Shown piece by piece: positions 54,570-64,000 of a DNA stretch of 64,000 nt; the stretch's first letter is position 1, and each line of letters starts with the position of its first letter. Source of the DNA: Magicicada septendecula (Eukaryota > Arthropoda > Insecta > Hemiptera > Cicadidae). The translations under genes were made by a program, and so were the position numbers. The stretch covers positions 223,121-287,120 of the forward strand of contig JAWRYS010000712.1 in NCBI GenBank assembly GCA_034769895.1. The letters run 5' to 3'. The notes under the pieces are model-generated. The model had not been told where the DNA came from, made no database searches, and saw only the letters and a program-made list of their open reading frames with translations.

Positions 54570-56336
54570 ATTATGTTAATACTTGTTAATTACATTTCTT
54601 TTTGTATACAAATGCTCATTATAATATTTTGTTTTACAAATGATTTACAATTTATTCTTGGTGAATCCTTCACCTCGGATTTGCTAATTTCTTTGTTAAT
54701 TTGTTATAATTTGTAGTTGTTTGTTTCTGACAGTTAGGCATTTTCATAGGCCTAAGTAGCCATTATGGTATTTGACTTGTTTCATTTGAATTACATTTCA
54801 TTTCAGCCTAATGGGCTTTATTTTGTTATTATAGTTGATTGTGTTGTGTTTTGAGTTTGTTTATGTGTTATTATTATGTCACTATTATTTTATAACATTT
54901 TTATTTATTTCCTTTGCCAATAATAACAAGGTGGCTATTATTTACTACTTTTTTGATCTTATTTAAATATAACGTGTAGGCCTATGGTCTGTGTGATTCT
55001 TACAGCCATATCCAATTCATAAACTTGATTGAATAATTATTTAACTAACTTATTATTTGCTAATCTTTGTTCACAATACATCTTATTTTATATTATTTTT
55101 TAGTGTGACAAACAACATCACTTTTATGAACTTATAATGATCCCTTATAACATGGGTGTTTTTTGATTTGTTTCTAACTCCTTAACTTTTAAACAATCTT
55201 TACTCTCCCTCCATATTAACACTTTCAATTTACTCTTTCCTGGGATTCTCCCTTTTAACTATGATTACTTGCTTTTAAACTTATTAATTATATTTTTTGT
55301 TTTGTTTACTATGGTGACTATCACTTTCCAGTGTTCAATACCTCTTACTTTATAGTTTATACTTAATACTATTTTTCACAACATACTTACTCACTATTAT
55401 TTTTCACTGTTAAACCTTTAGTGTTCTTTAGGATTTATTAACTGTTAATGATTTTATCATTCACTATTTTTCACTATATTTCCATTCTTTATCTTACACT
55501 ATTTTCATTCAATCATCACCATCACTTTTAAATTATTTATAGTTAATTATAACTTAATTAGTGTACTTTCTTTATCACTACACTTTGGGGTTTTTACACT
55601 TTCATTTTACACTTCACCAATGTTTTTGTTTTTTAGGTGTTTCTGAATGGGTAATCCCTCTAATTATTATCTCACTATCGTACTATCTCTTTCATTACAA
55701 TATTTCCTTAATACTATTAACAATTTTGTGTCCTTACATTTCTATTCTTACATCTAATTCTAAATTGTGGGTTAGTGTGCTTTTTTATTATTTTTATCTT
55801 TAACATATTTGAATAGGGTTTCTTCCCTAGATTATGATTGTCCATTAATGGATAAAGGCATTTACTTTTTCCTTTCTCATAGGTTAATTATTGGTCTTGG
55901 TTCCAATATTACTTTTGAGTGCATTATTTCTCCTTCTCCTATGCTTTATTACTTGTTTGTGTATCATTATTGGTTTTCATTTTTATCCTTCTTCATTTTC
56001 ATTGTATTTGGTTAATACCTTGGTTTTTCCACCTTCTCCTTTGGGTTCATTTTAACATGTTACATTGAGTCATTTAATTCCATGAACTTGTTTCATTTTT
56101 GTTTAGTTTTGGTTTTTTCCCTTCTTCCTTTGGTTTGGTTAATCACTTTCTTCTCTTCTTTGGTTTTATTCTCGTTTGTTTTTTGTGGTTCCCTTCTTCT
56201 TTTGTTTCCTTTTGTTGGGTCAATCACTTGGGTTAGGTCATGTCGTCGTTTGTCGATTCATAGTTTTTATATTTTATTCAAATTAATCATTTTATTTAAC
56301 ATGAAGTATTATTTTAGATTCAATATTATCTTGTTC
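54570..56336. other. T-rich spacer of array copy 2
   Basis: Same as 46634-48394. It continues into a PLE terminus at 56337 instead of directly into the nuclease sequence. Confidence 0.6.
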
Positions 56337-56787
56337 ATCCCTGGTATTGGGTTGGCTTATTTGTGTTGTAACAATATATATTAAACTTCCACTATGAACA
56401 CTTACTTTTTGGTTTTGTTACCCAGACGTTTCGACGTGGTATTCGTCTTCTTCAATGGGATTTAAATACTGAATGTCTGTACAGTAACGGTTATGGGATG
56501 TAGGTGTATGTGGTGGGTGTTGCTGGTGGGAGGGAATTGGCGCTGGGATTCGAATTTTGTGTTAGAATCAGTGTATCGGATTGTATGTGTGATCTATAAT
56601 GTAATTGTTTGTTTAATATGTTGTTTGGTTGTAGTGTGTGATATATGTATATTTCAAATTGTTCTGCTGTGTTTAGTTTTCTACTTTTAGGTAAGTAGTG
56701 TAATATTTCCAAGTTGTGCTCTATGTTTGTGTAACTGTGGTTTTCGATTTGTAAATGTGTGGCAAATGTGGAATGTAAGTAGTTTGT
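56337..56787 (-). mobile_element. PLE 3' terminus between array copies 2 and 3
   Basis: 451 bp absent at the copy 1/copy 2 junction. In minus sense it holds the nuclease C-terminus to NSLPPATPTTYTYIP and stop, the degenerate hammerhead, GTAAGT, then a short tail to the spacer. The homologous DNA before copy 1 (30421-30830) is visibly more diverged than the flanking array sequence. Confidence 0.8.
56420..56462 (-). ncRNA. Hammerhead-like motif 8, core mutated
   Basis: Stem I CCCA/TGGG, stem II GACG/CGTC and GAAA are kept, but the core reads TTGAAGA (56449-56455) instead of CTGANGA. C-to-U at this core position should abolish cleavage. Confidence 0.55.
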
Positions 56788-57575
56788 GGTGAGGGCTTTT
56801 AAATGTTCTGAAAATCTGGAGGAAAAAGATCTTCCCGTCTGGCCGATGTAGAATTGGTGACAATCATTACAATTTAATTTATATACCCCTGTTTTGCTGT
56901 ATGTGTCTGTGTCTTTGTTAGTATTATTTATGTGTTTCCTAATGGTGTTGTTAGTTCTGTAGGCTACTTTATAATTATGTTTTCTAAATGTGTTTGCAAT
57001 TTTGTGCGTATTGGAATTGTAGTATGTAAGTGTTATGTATTTACTGGGTTGTGTGCTGTTGGTCTGATGTGTTTTACTTTTTGTGTTTAGGATGCGTTTG
57101 TATAGTTTATTTATTAATTCGGGGTTGTATCCATTTTTGACTGCTATATATTTCATTGTGTTTAATTCTTCTTGGTAGTCATGTGTGTTTAGGGGTGTTG
57201 AAGTGAGCCTATGGAGCATGTAGTTGAAAGCTGCATGTTTGTGTTGAGTTGGGTGGTTGGATGAGTTATGTATGACCATGTCTGATGTGGTGGGTTTCCT
57301 GTATACTTTGTATGTGTGTGTGTTGTTTGTTTTGGTGATTGTAAGGTCTAAGAAGTTTATGCTATTATTTAGTTCTATTTCAAGCGTGAATTTTAATTTA
57401 TGGTGTATAGTGTTAATGCATTTGTGGAAATTTTCTATTTGTCTTTTGTTGCCGTTGTAGAGGAGTAAAATGTCATCAACATACCTGTGCCAATATATTA
57501 TTTTATCAGTTTATTTGTTATTGTTCAGTATGTGTTCCTGTTCTATGGTGCGTATAAATACCAGGCCAAATAATT
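56491..57575 (-). pseudogene. PLE RT C-terminal part and GIY-YIG endonuclease, array copy 3
   Basis: This is the most complete copy. The frame contains YVDDILLLYNG (near 57480), INFLDLTITK, then from Met 57279 a 262-codon stretch with a Cys pair (CNDC), GVY and YIG of the nuclease (residues 131-146), its Arg and His, and the C-terminus NSLPPATPTTYTYIP. A TAA near 57510 replaces a Tyr codon just upstream of YVDD. The N-terminal RT half is missing and replaced by family A protease sequence, so the protein could not work as a full PLE polymerase. Confidence 0.87.
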
Positions 57576-57883
57576 GGCAATGTGGGTATTGGTAGTTTGC
57601 AGTTAGATTGGATTCGTTCTAGTTCAGTCTGGTTTATTAGGGAGATGTTTGACCCTGTGTCTATCATCATGATGGTTATCGATCCATTTACTGTGGCCTT
57701 TATGTGAACTATTTCATGGTTGATTCTTGGCAGCTGGTTGTCCTCTTCTTCCAGGAGTTCTTCTCTTATGTTTTTTAGATAATTATTTGAGACAATAGTT
57801 ATAATTTTATGATGGTTTCGTCGTGTCATTTGTCTTAGTAACCCAAGTGATTGGTCATGTGAAGGGCGTTCCTTGGTTCTCAC
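57518..57883 (-). pseudogene. Retropepsin of family A, copy 3
   Basis: Open from the slippery site to the PLE junction, with IDTGSNISLIN intact. The last 25 or so residues are PLE DNA in a foreign frame. No RT of the LTR element follows, so it is a truncated pol. Confidence 0.75.
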
Positions 57884-57891
57884 TGACCTTG

Positions 57892-58416
57892 TTAGTTTAA
57901 ATCTTGTGGTCCGGTGTTGGCACGATTATCTGACTGGGTTGTCGCTGGTTCATTTACGAGTTCTGGTCGAATAATCATGTTGTTTCCTGACGCTTCAGTG
58001 GTCCTATTTCCTTGAAATTGATCATTGCTTGAGATTGATGCATTATACCAGGAGTTTGCCGGTGTATTCGGGCAGTACCTCCTCTGGTTTGGCTCACACC
58101 TTCCATTAATAAAGTTGACCTGTCGCCAATCATCTCTGGTTCGGTTATTCCCATTTCCCTTATTGTACTGATAATTCGGGTTGTAATTGTTACTGTGGTA
58201 ATTAATTTGGGTGGCCGTTAGGACGTTGATTTGGTCCATTTCCTCGGTAATTATTATTATTTTGATTGGTTCCGTTATATGGTGGATTACCCTGATTGTA
58301 ATTTGGGTGGTTGCCCCTATATTGATTGTTGTTATTATTCCAGTTTGGGTCACCTTGGTTGTTATTCTGGGGGTTGTTATTTGATGGGTTGTAACTCGGT
58401 GGGTTACGGTTCTCAT
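57892..58416 (-). CDS. Linker frame between gag and protease, copy 3
   Basis: As in copy 1, uninterrupted to TAA 57892-57894. The part overlapping gag (58202-58416) is probably a shadow. The unique part is Asn-rich with one CEPNQRRYC Cys pair but no full knuckle. Confidence 0.5.
   Translation of the reverse strand: MRTVTHRVTTHQITTPRITTKVTQTGIITTINIGATTQITIRVIHHITEPIKIIIITEEMDQINVLTATQINYHSNNYNPNYQYNKGNGNNRTRDDWRQVNFINGRCEPNQRRYCPNTPANSWYNASISSNDQFQGNRTTEASGNNMIIRPELVNEPATTQSDNRANTGPQDLN
57895..57901 (-). promoter_or_regulatory. -1 frameshift heptamer T TTA AAC, copy 3
   Basis: GAT TTA AAC TAA in the linker frame; -1 slippage continues CTA ACA AGG into the protease. Confidence 0.7.
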
Positions 58417-59908
58417 TCCACCGGTTGTATTTCATATTGACCATCCTGTTGCGCTTATATTGACCATCATTCTCATGATCTTTGAGTAGGCTTGCCATAC
58501 CTTGGATGGTTTTAATTTGGCCTTGTCTCCTGGCCTTTTGAACGGCATCCTCATAGTGGTACCCCAGTTGTATTACCAATGATTCCTCTGGTATTCTTGG
58601 TTCCAGATTTCTAGCTAAGCACACCTTGCCCAGAAAGTATGATGTTAGGGTGTGTCCCACTTCCGGTTCATATCTTCCATTACTGATATCGTTCCGCACC
58701 ACGTTCTGGGTCGACTCTGACCAATACTTGTCGTGGAACTGTGTCTTAAAATCCTCCGTGTTGTTTATTTCCGGTCTTGTCGCCGTCCACCAATTGTCAT
58801 GGGTGTCTCGGAACATCTTCTCATCAATTAGGCTGCGCACCGTTGTCCATCGAGTTTCCCTGTTCTTTTCTATCATTTCCTTGACTCTTTTGAGGAATTC
58901 CATTGGGTTGCGCCAATAGCTTCGGAAATTTATTAGCTCCCGGTTCTCGCTGGTTATTATGTGGGTGTTGTGACAGGGTTTGTCTCTCAGCGCATCTAGC
59001 TCTTCCTGCATTTGTCTTTCTCGTTGATTGAGCCCCTGGACCTTCTCTTTGTTTTCCTTGATCTGCCCGTCTACTTGGTTGAGGTTGGTATATACTCTTT
59101 TCACCCTTTCACTTACATCGGTTTGTATTTCCTGGTGCATCTCCTCCAGCTTTTTGAGCACCTCCTGTTTATTTCTTGTGCATTCTATTGTTGTAATTTG
59201 TTGAAGTTCCGCAATTCTATTTTTTTCTTCCTCCTCAACATCACTTATTTTGTTTATTAACTCCTCACGGACTTGTACTACTGCTTTATTCGTCTCGGTG
59301 ATGATTTCTTTTATTTCTTCCCAACATTCTACCAACTGTTGTCTTAACTCATCTTTGGTCTTCTCTCTATTTTCCCTCAATTGTCGTTGGAATGTTTCAC
59401 TATTATTCTCTATCTTGTTGTTCAGTATATCCAGATCCTTCTTGATCTGTCTCTTTAACTCCTCACTCTTCTCTTCTAAGATCTCTTGGTTTCTCTTCAA
59501 GGTTTCATGGTTGTTCTCCATCTGATTATTCAGAGTTTCTATATCCTCCTTGAATTGTTTCTTTAATTCTTCACTGTTTCTGTCCAATTTTTCATTTATT
59601 TTCTCCTCCTGTTTCTTGAAATTGTCATTAGTTTCTTCCTTATTTCTGTACAATTTTTCGTTCATACTATCCATTAGTTCCATTAATTTTAGTAGGTTCG
59701 GGTCTCCTCTAACTTCTCCTTTGTCACCCACCTGTTGTTCCTTCTCCCTGTCTTGAATTGGGTTTTCTGGTTGGTCCGCTTGGGCATCCTTTTCGATCAA
59801 TTCCTCGATCATTTCCATTTCTTCGGCCGGTGTTGTTTCCTGTTCCTCCTTGTCGGTGTCTTCAGCCCTCTTCTTAGATTTTCCCCTGGTGATCATGGAG
59901 TGTTTCAT
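58202..59908 (-). CDS. Coiled-coil gag-like protein of family A, copy 3
   Basis: 568 codons, uninterrupted, same architecture as copies 1 and 2. Its substitutions (for example EEEEKNRIAEL, TNKAVVQ) are mostly conservative. The ATG lies 58 nt from the LTR A border. Confidence 0.75.
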   Translation of the reverse strand: MKHSMITRGKSKKRAEDTDKEEQETTPAEEMEMIEELIEKDAQADQPENPIQDREKEQQVGDKGEVRGDPNLLKLMELMDSMNEKLYRNKEETNDNFKKQEEKINEKLDRNSEELKKQFKEDIETLNNQMENNHETLKRNQEILEEKSEELKRQIKKDLDILNNKIENNSETFQRQLRENREKTKDELRQQLVECWEEIKEIITETNKAVVQVREELINKISDVEEEEKNRIAELQQITTIECTRNKQEVLKKLEEMHQEIQTDVSERVKRVYTNLNQVDGQIKENKEKVQGLNQRERQMQEELDALRDKPCHNTHIITSENRELINFRSYWRNPMEFLKRVKEMIEKNRETRWTTVRSLIDEKMFRDTHDNWWTATRPEINNTEDFKTQFHDKYWSESTQNVVRNDISNGRYEPEVGHTLTSYFLGKVCLARNLEPRIPEESLVIQLGYHYEDAVQKARRQGQIKTIQGMASLLKDHENDGQYKRNRMVNMKYNRWNENRNPPSYNPSNNNPQNNNQGDPNWNNNNNQYRGNHPNYNQGNPPYNGTNQNNNNYRGNGPNQRPNGHPN

Positions 59909-59965
59909 AATTTCTCGTAACCGCCGCTAGTCTTTAATTCTAGCCACACTAGTTGGTCGCCAATT

Positions 59966-61443
59966 TGTAATGACCTAACTCTTATCGTGTCTGTAAAAAT
60001 GAGTGTTTGTAATGTGCGTTCACCTCTCACGTTGTAGTCGTTACTTTACGTTTACTTACTTACTTTTTGTTATACTGACGATGTCCGTCGCGATCTCACG
60101 AATTACCAGTACAATATCTCGCGAGTGTGAACCTTACCTGTCCTTTAATATGTAATTGTAATTCCCGGGTGGCGCCAAATTGTTTAAACAAAAACAATTA
60201 AAAAATATGAAAATCGAGCGGTCGTTCTAGACGGTATGGCTGATTCGAATTACCCTCACAATAGACGGGCTTATGAATCTCGCTAGTAGTTCGCCGTGTT
60301 GCCTACGTCTAATGCTTGCCGTCAATTTCGCTCGTCGCTAAAGTACACAAATCATATAATGCAATTTACCATGAAATAAAGAACGGTGGTTACAACTCTG
60401 TACTAGTTTATTAACTTGAAATTATCTGTTATTCAATAAAATACAAAATTATATATGGTGATTAAACAAAGTTGCTCCGGCAATAAAAAGACAATTATTC
60501 TCAGGTTGGCGAAAGCTGATTTAGAACAATTTTACTTCGACAAGGCGCCGACAAATGTTTGTTTTCTATCGTTCGTTAAATCCGAGTTCTTTTGGTTACA
60601 AAAAATATTAATATGATTATAATAAAGTACACTACCTTACATTGATGGTACTTATATACTATTAGATTTAATTACAATTCGTTCCTGAAGTGTTAAAAAG
60701 TGTGTGTTAAGAGTTCGTAATTTATACCAAGGTTATTTTCTGGTTTCATACAAGTTTAGTTTTTTATTTTCAATTAATCCTTGAAAGAAATTTGATTATC
60801 AGTTCGTAGTGAGAGTTAATTGTGTTGTGAGAAAAATTTAATAAGAATTTATTCCATAATTTGGGTAATTCAGCAATACTTATTAAATCTGTTGAATTAG
60901 GGTGAAGAGTTACTCAGTTCGAAATAGGTTGGGTCCTTTTGATCATCAATCTTCCATCATTTATGAATTTGAGTACTCCTGGCTTCTTTTTCGGATATGG
61001 TGGTTTAAATAATTAATTTATAATTTAAAAATCTGGTCTATGGTCTTGGTTGAATGGACTAGTTCTTCATCAGACTTCTTGCGTCTTCATTTTATGAAAT
61101 TTTGATTGCTTTTTACTGTTTTAAATTAAAATTGAGTCGACTATGGTTTGGCTTATATAGGTCTTGAGCGTCAATAATGAACTAACAATTTTTAACGGAA
61201 TAATAATAAATAACGTTCGGTTGTTATGGAAAACTGTCTGTCTTCTCATTGGCTGTATACATTTGTATCTATTGTTATGATATTTGAATTTTAATTCAAA
61301 ATGACTAAATATCTTTTGACTACTATTATTCTTCTGTCTTCTTATCTATGTATGAGATATTATAATAACTGTTTATATTTTCTTTCAAAGATCATTTTGA
61401 CATCCCACAAAGCTGGGTTTGTTTATGTATTAAAGTTTTGACA
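59966..61443 (-). mobile_element. LTR A copy 3
   Basis: TGTAATGACC to GTTTTGACA, nearly identical to copy 2. Confidence 0.85.
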
Positions 61444-61524
61444 ATAATATTATTATATATATTGTAACGAATAAAACAGTGACGTCCTCGTCTTCGTTTA
61501 AGCCTCACGTTGTATGCGTCAATC

Positions 61525-62956
61525 TGTAACGAAGAGTTCTGGTCGTATCTGTAAAATGTACACCAATTTTGTATGCGTATTGAATGTTAGTGCATTCGTC
61601 TCGCATTGGGTCGTTACATCAATGTTCGCGGCTAACGATGTCCGTAGCGTTGCGGTAATCACCAGTATACCACGGCAGTAACCTTACCTGTTTACTTATA
61701 GGGGTGTGTTAATCCCGGGTGGCGCCAAATCGTTTATTAAAACAATTAAAACTATTGTATAATGAGTTGTCAGCGGTGACGGTCGGGCGTTCAAATAATT
61801 CCCGCGCGTACGGCCGTCTGAATTGTCGATACTGCTGTGCGAATGACGACTGGTTCGCTGCTCATCAAATCTATTCTTCATAAATAAACACAAGTAATGT
61901 ATACACTCCCTATGAAATAATGACAACGGTTACTCCCTGTACTAGTTATTTTTTAATGGGTGATAATTAAAATATTCAATTTGACAATTGTTTTATAATA
62001 AATCTGCACCGACTTTTTACATGAAACACTTCTTCTCAAGGTTGACGAATCGATCAGCGTCAGTATGGCTGTGTAACGTTTTGTTATTACAATTAGATTC
62101 GTTCCAAAATCGTGGGATTCTTGTGATTATGAGCTAAAGAATTCCTATGGTTACAATAAAAATATTTTACCTTATTCTAAGTGTACATAAATAATAAAGT
62201 GTGATGTTACAATCTGTTCTGTAGTGTCGTTAAATGTGTTTTGAAAGTTCGTGTTTAAATGATTGGTTATATTTTACGTTAACAAATTTTCAGTGAGTTT
62301 TATTTTACTTAAATAATCTGTGAAAGAGAAATATTCTGTTTATAGTGAGATAAATTTACCTTTAGTAAAATTTAGAGTGATTAGGTTTTTGGAAATAGGT
62401 AATTTAATTGTACTTAACACCTCAGCATGACTTGGTGTCTATGTTCATTTGATCGGGTAGGATTTGGCTGCAATAAGTTCTTTTTTCATTAATTTTTGGA
62501 CTTCAATAGGTCGGGCGTCCTTCTCATAGAGTATCTGGTCATACTTTTCGGTTTAATTATCCTGGATCTTGAGTGGACTGCTTTAAATGGGTCGTCTGCT
62601 TCCTTATACCGTCATGGTTATGAACCTTGATTACTGTTTTACATTATTTTATTAGAAAATCGTTCTTCAAACATTGGCTTCTGTATGGCTTGACTGACGC
62701 TTCACTTCTGTAACGGTATTCAACCGTAATTCTATCTTCAACTGTCGTTTCTATGGTAACTGAATGATTTTGATAGGCTGATTTTGAGATGATGTATTGT
62801 TATCAAAATTCTAATTCTTCGTATATCTTCTGATTGCTGTTATTCCTCTATCTTCCTTCCTGGTTATTAAATATTGTCACTATAGTATTTATTTCCTTTC
62901 ATAGATTATTTTGATACCCCACAAGTTTGGGTAATTTTAGATTTTATGTTTTTACA
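61525..62956 (-). mobile_element. LTR B copy 3
   Basis: Collinear with 53138-54569, with few differences. Confidence 0.8.
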
Positions 62957-64000
62957 ATTATGTTAATACTTGTTAATTACATTTCTTTTTGTATACAAAT
63001 GCTCATTATAATATTTTGTTTTACAAATGATTTACAATTTATTCTTGGTGAATCCTTCACCTCGGATTTGCTAATTTCTTTGTTAATTTGTTATAATTTG
63101 TAGTTGTTTGTTTCTGACAGTTAGCATTTTCATAGGCCTAAGTAGCCATTATGGTATTTGACTTGTTTCATTTGAATTACATTTCATTTCAGCCTAATGG
63201 GCTTTATTTTGTTATTATAGTTGATTGTGTTGTGTTTTGAGTTTGTTATGTGTTATTATTATGTCACTATTATTTTATAACATTTTTATTTATTTCCTTT
63301 GCCAATAATAACAAGGTGGCTATTATTTACTACTTTTTTGATCTTATTTAAATATAACGTGTAGGCCCTATGGTCTGTGTGATTCTTACAGCCATATCCA
63401 ATTCATAAACTTGATTGAATAATTATTTAACTAACTTATTATTTGCTAATCTTTGTTCACAATACATCTTATTTTATATTATTTTTTAGTGTGACAAACA
63501 ACATCACTTTTATGAACTTATAATGATCCCTTATAACATGGGTGTTTTTTGATTTGTTTCTAACTCCTTAACTTTTAAACAATCTTTACTCTCCCTCCAT
63601 ATTAACACTTTCAATTTACTCTTTCCTGGGATTCTCCCTTTTAACTATGATTACTTGCTTTTAACTTATTAATTATATTTTTTGTTTTGTTTACTATGGT
63701 GACTATCACTTTCCAGTGTTCAATACCTCTTACTTTATAGTTTATACTTAATACTATTTTTCACAACATACTTACTCACTATTATTTTTCACTGTTAAAC
63801 CTTTAGTGTTCTTTAGGATTTATTAACTGTTAATGATTTTATCATTCACTATTTTTCACTATATTTCCATTCTTTATCTTACACTATTTTCATTCAATCA
63901 TCACCATCACTTTTAAATTATTTATAGTTAATTATAACTTAATTAGTGTACTTTCTTTATCACTACACTTTGGGGTTTTTACACTTTCATTTTACACTTC
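62957..64000. other. T-rich spacer of array copy 3 (incomplete)
   Basis: Same sequence as 54570-55615 with several single-base deletions. It is cut by the window end. Confidence 0.6.

Larger units (their letters stand above)
48395..56336 (-). mobile_element. Composite array, copy 2 (7,942 bp)
   Basis: It starts TGTGGTGAGGGC inside the PLE nuclease sequence, fused directly to the T-rich spacer of copy 1, and runs through PLE RT, protease, gag, LTR A, LTR B and spacer to CAATATTATCTTG. It is very similar to copy 3 (8,387 bp away) and slightly less so to copy 1. Two C-to-T nonsense changes distinguish it: TGA near 49580 and TGA near 49434. Confidence 0.88.
56788..64000 (-). mobile_element. Composite array, copy 3 (runs out of the window)
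   Basis: Collinear with copy 2 at an offset of 8,387 bp through the PLE fragment, protease, gag, LTR A, LTR B and spacer until the window ends. Small one-base indels appear in the spacer from 62.6 kb onward. Confidence 0.88.

Overview
This is a eukaryotic, AT-rich, intron-poor window made almost entirely of transposable elements. I see no host gene that I can name. The families present (BEL/Pao and Ty3/gypsy LTR elements, Penelope-like elements with GIY-YIG endonuclease, Tigger/pogo and Merlin DNA transposons) together suggest an invertebrate, most likely an arthropod with a repeat-rich genome; the sequence alone does not give the species.

Layout. 1-2.9 kb: T-rich non-coding DNA and a cluster of LTR-end/primer-site-like modules. 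2.95-7.9 kb: a decayed BEL/Pao element on the minus strand. 8.05-8.6 kb: a Penelope-like (PLE) terminus with a hammerhead-ribozyme-like motif and a small conserved-looking peptide fragment. 10.5-10.9 kb: a short palindromic PLE insertion with a 14-bp target duplication. 11.2-11.7 kb: a 125-bp tandem repeat. 11.9-12.6 kb: a pogo-like transposase fossil. 12.6-18.7 kb: an LTR (family A) split by a 4,955-bp insertion that has its own 14-bp target duplication, a palindrome of PLE ends with hammerhead motifs, and a nested Tigger element. 18.8-30.4 kb: a MITE-like element, then a large inverted repeat (arms about 2.3 kb, one arm carrying a 1.7-kb insertion) around a centre with PLE fragments and a Merlin transposase.

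30.4-64 kb: a tandem array of a composite unit of about 7.9 kb. Read on the minus strand, each unit holds LTR B, then LTR A, a coiled-coil gag, an overlapping frame ending in a canonical -1 slippery heptamer (T TTA AAC), a retropepsin, and then, fused directly, the 3' half of a PLE (RT with YVDD, GIY-YIG endonuclease), followed by a T-rich (A-rich in sense) spacer. Three copies are present. Copy 1 is interrupted inside LTR A by a nearly complete 9.6-kb Ty3/gypsy element with 1.6-kb LTRs, a 4-bp target duplication, an A AAA AAC gag-pol frameshift site and a primer-site candidate matching the first 14 nt of initiator tRNA-Met.

How the parts relate. The elements are nested and can be ordered in time: LTR A, then the PLE insertion into it, then Tigger into that; and composite array, then gypsy into array copy 1. 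Most coding regions carry nonsense or frameshift lesions. The most interesting signals are the repeated hammerhead-like PLE termini, the gag-protease/PLE chimera fixed in a tandem array, and the two textbook -1 frameshift sites.
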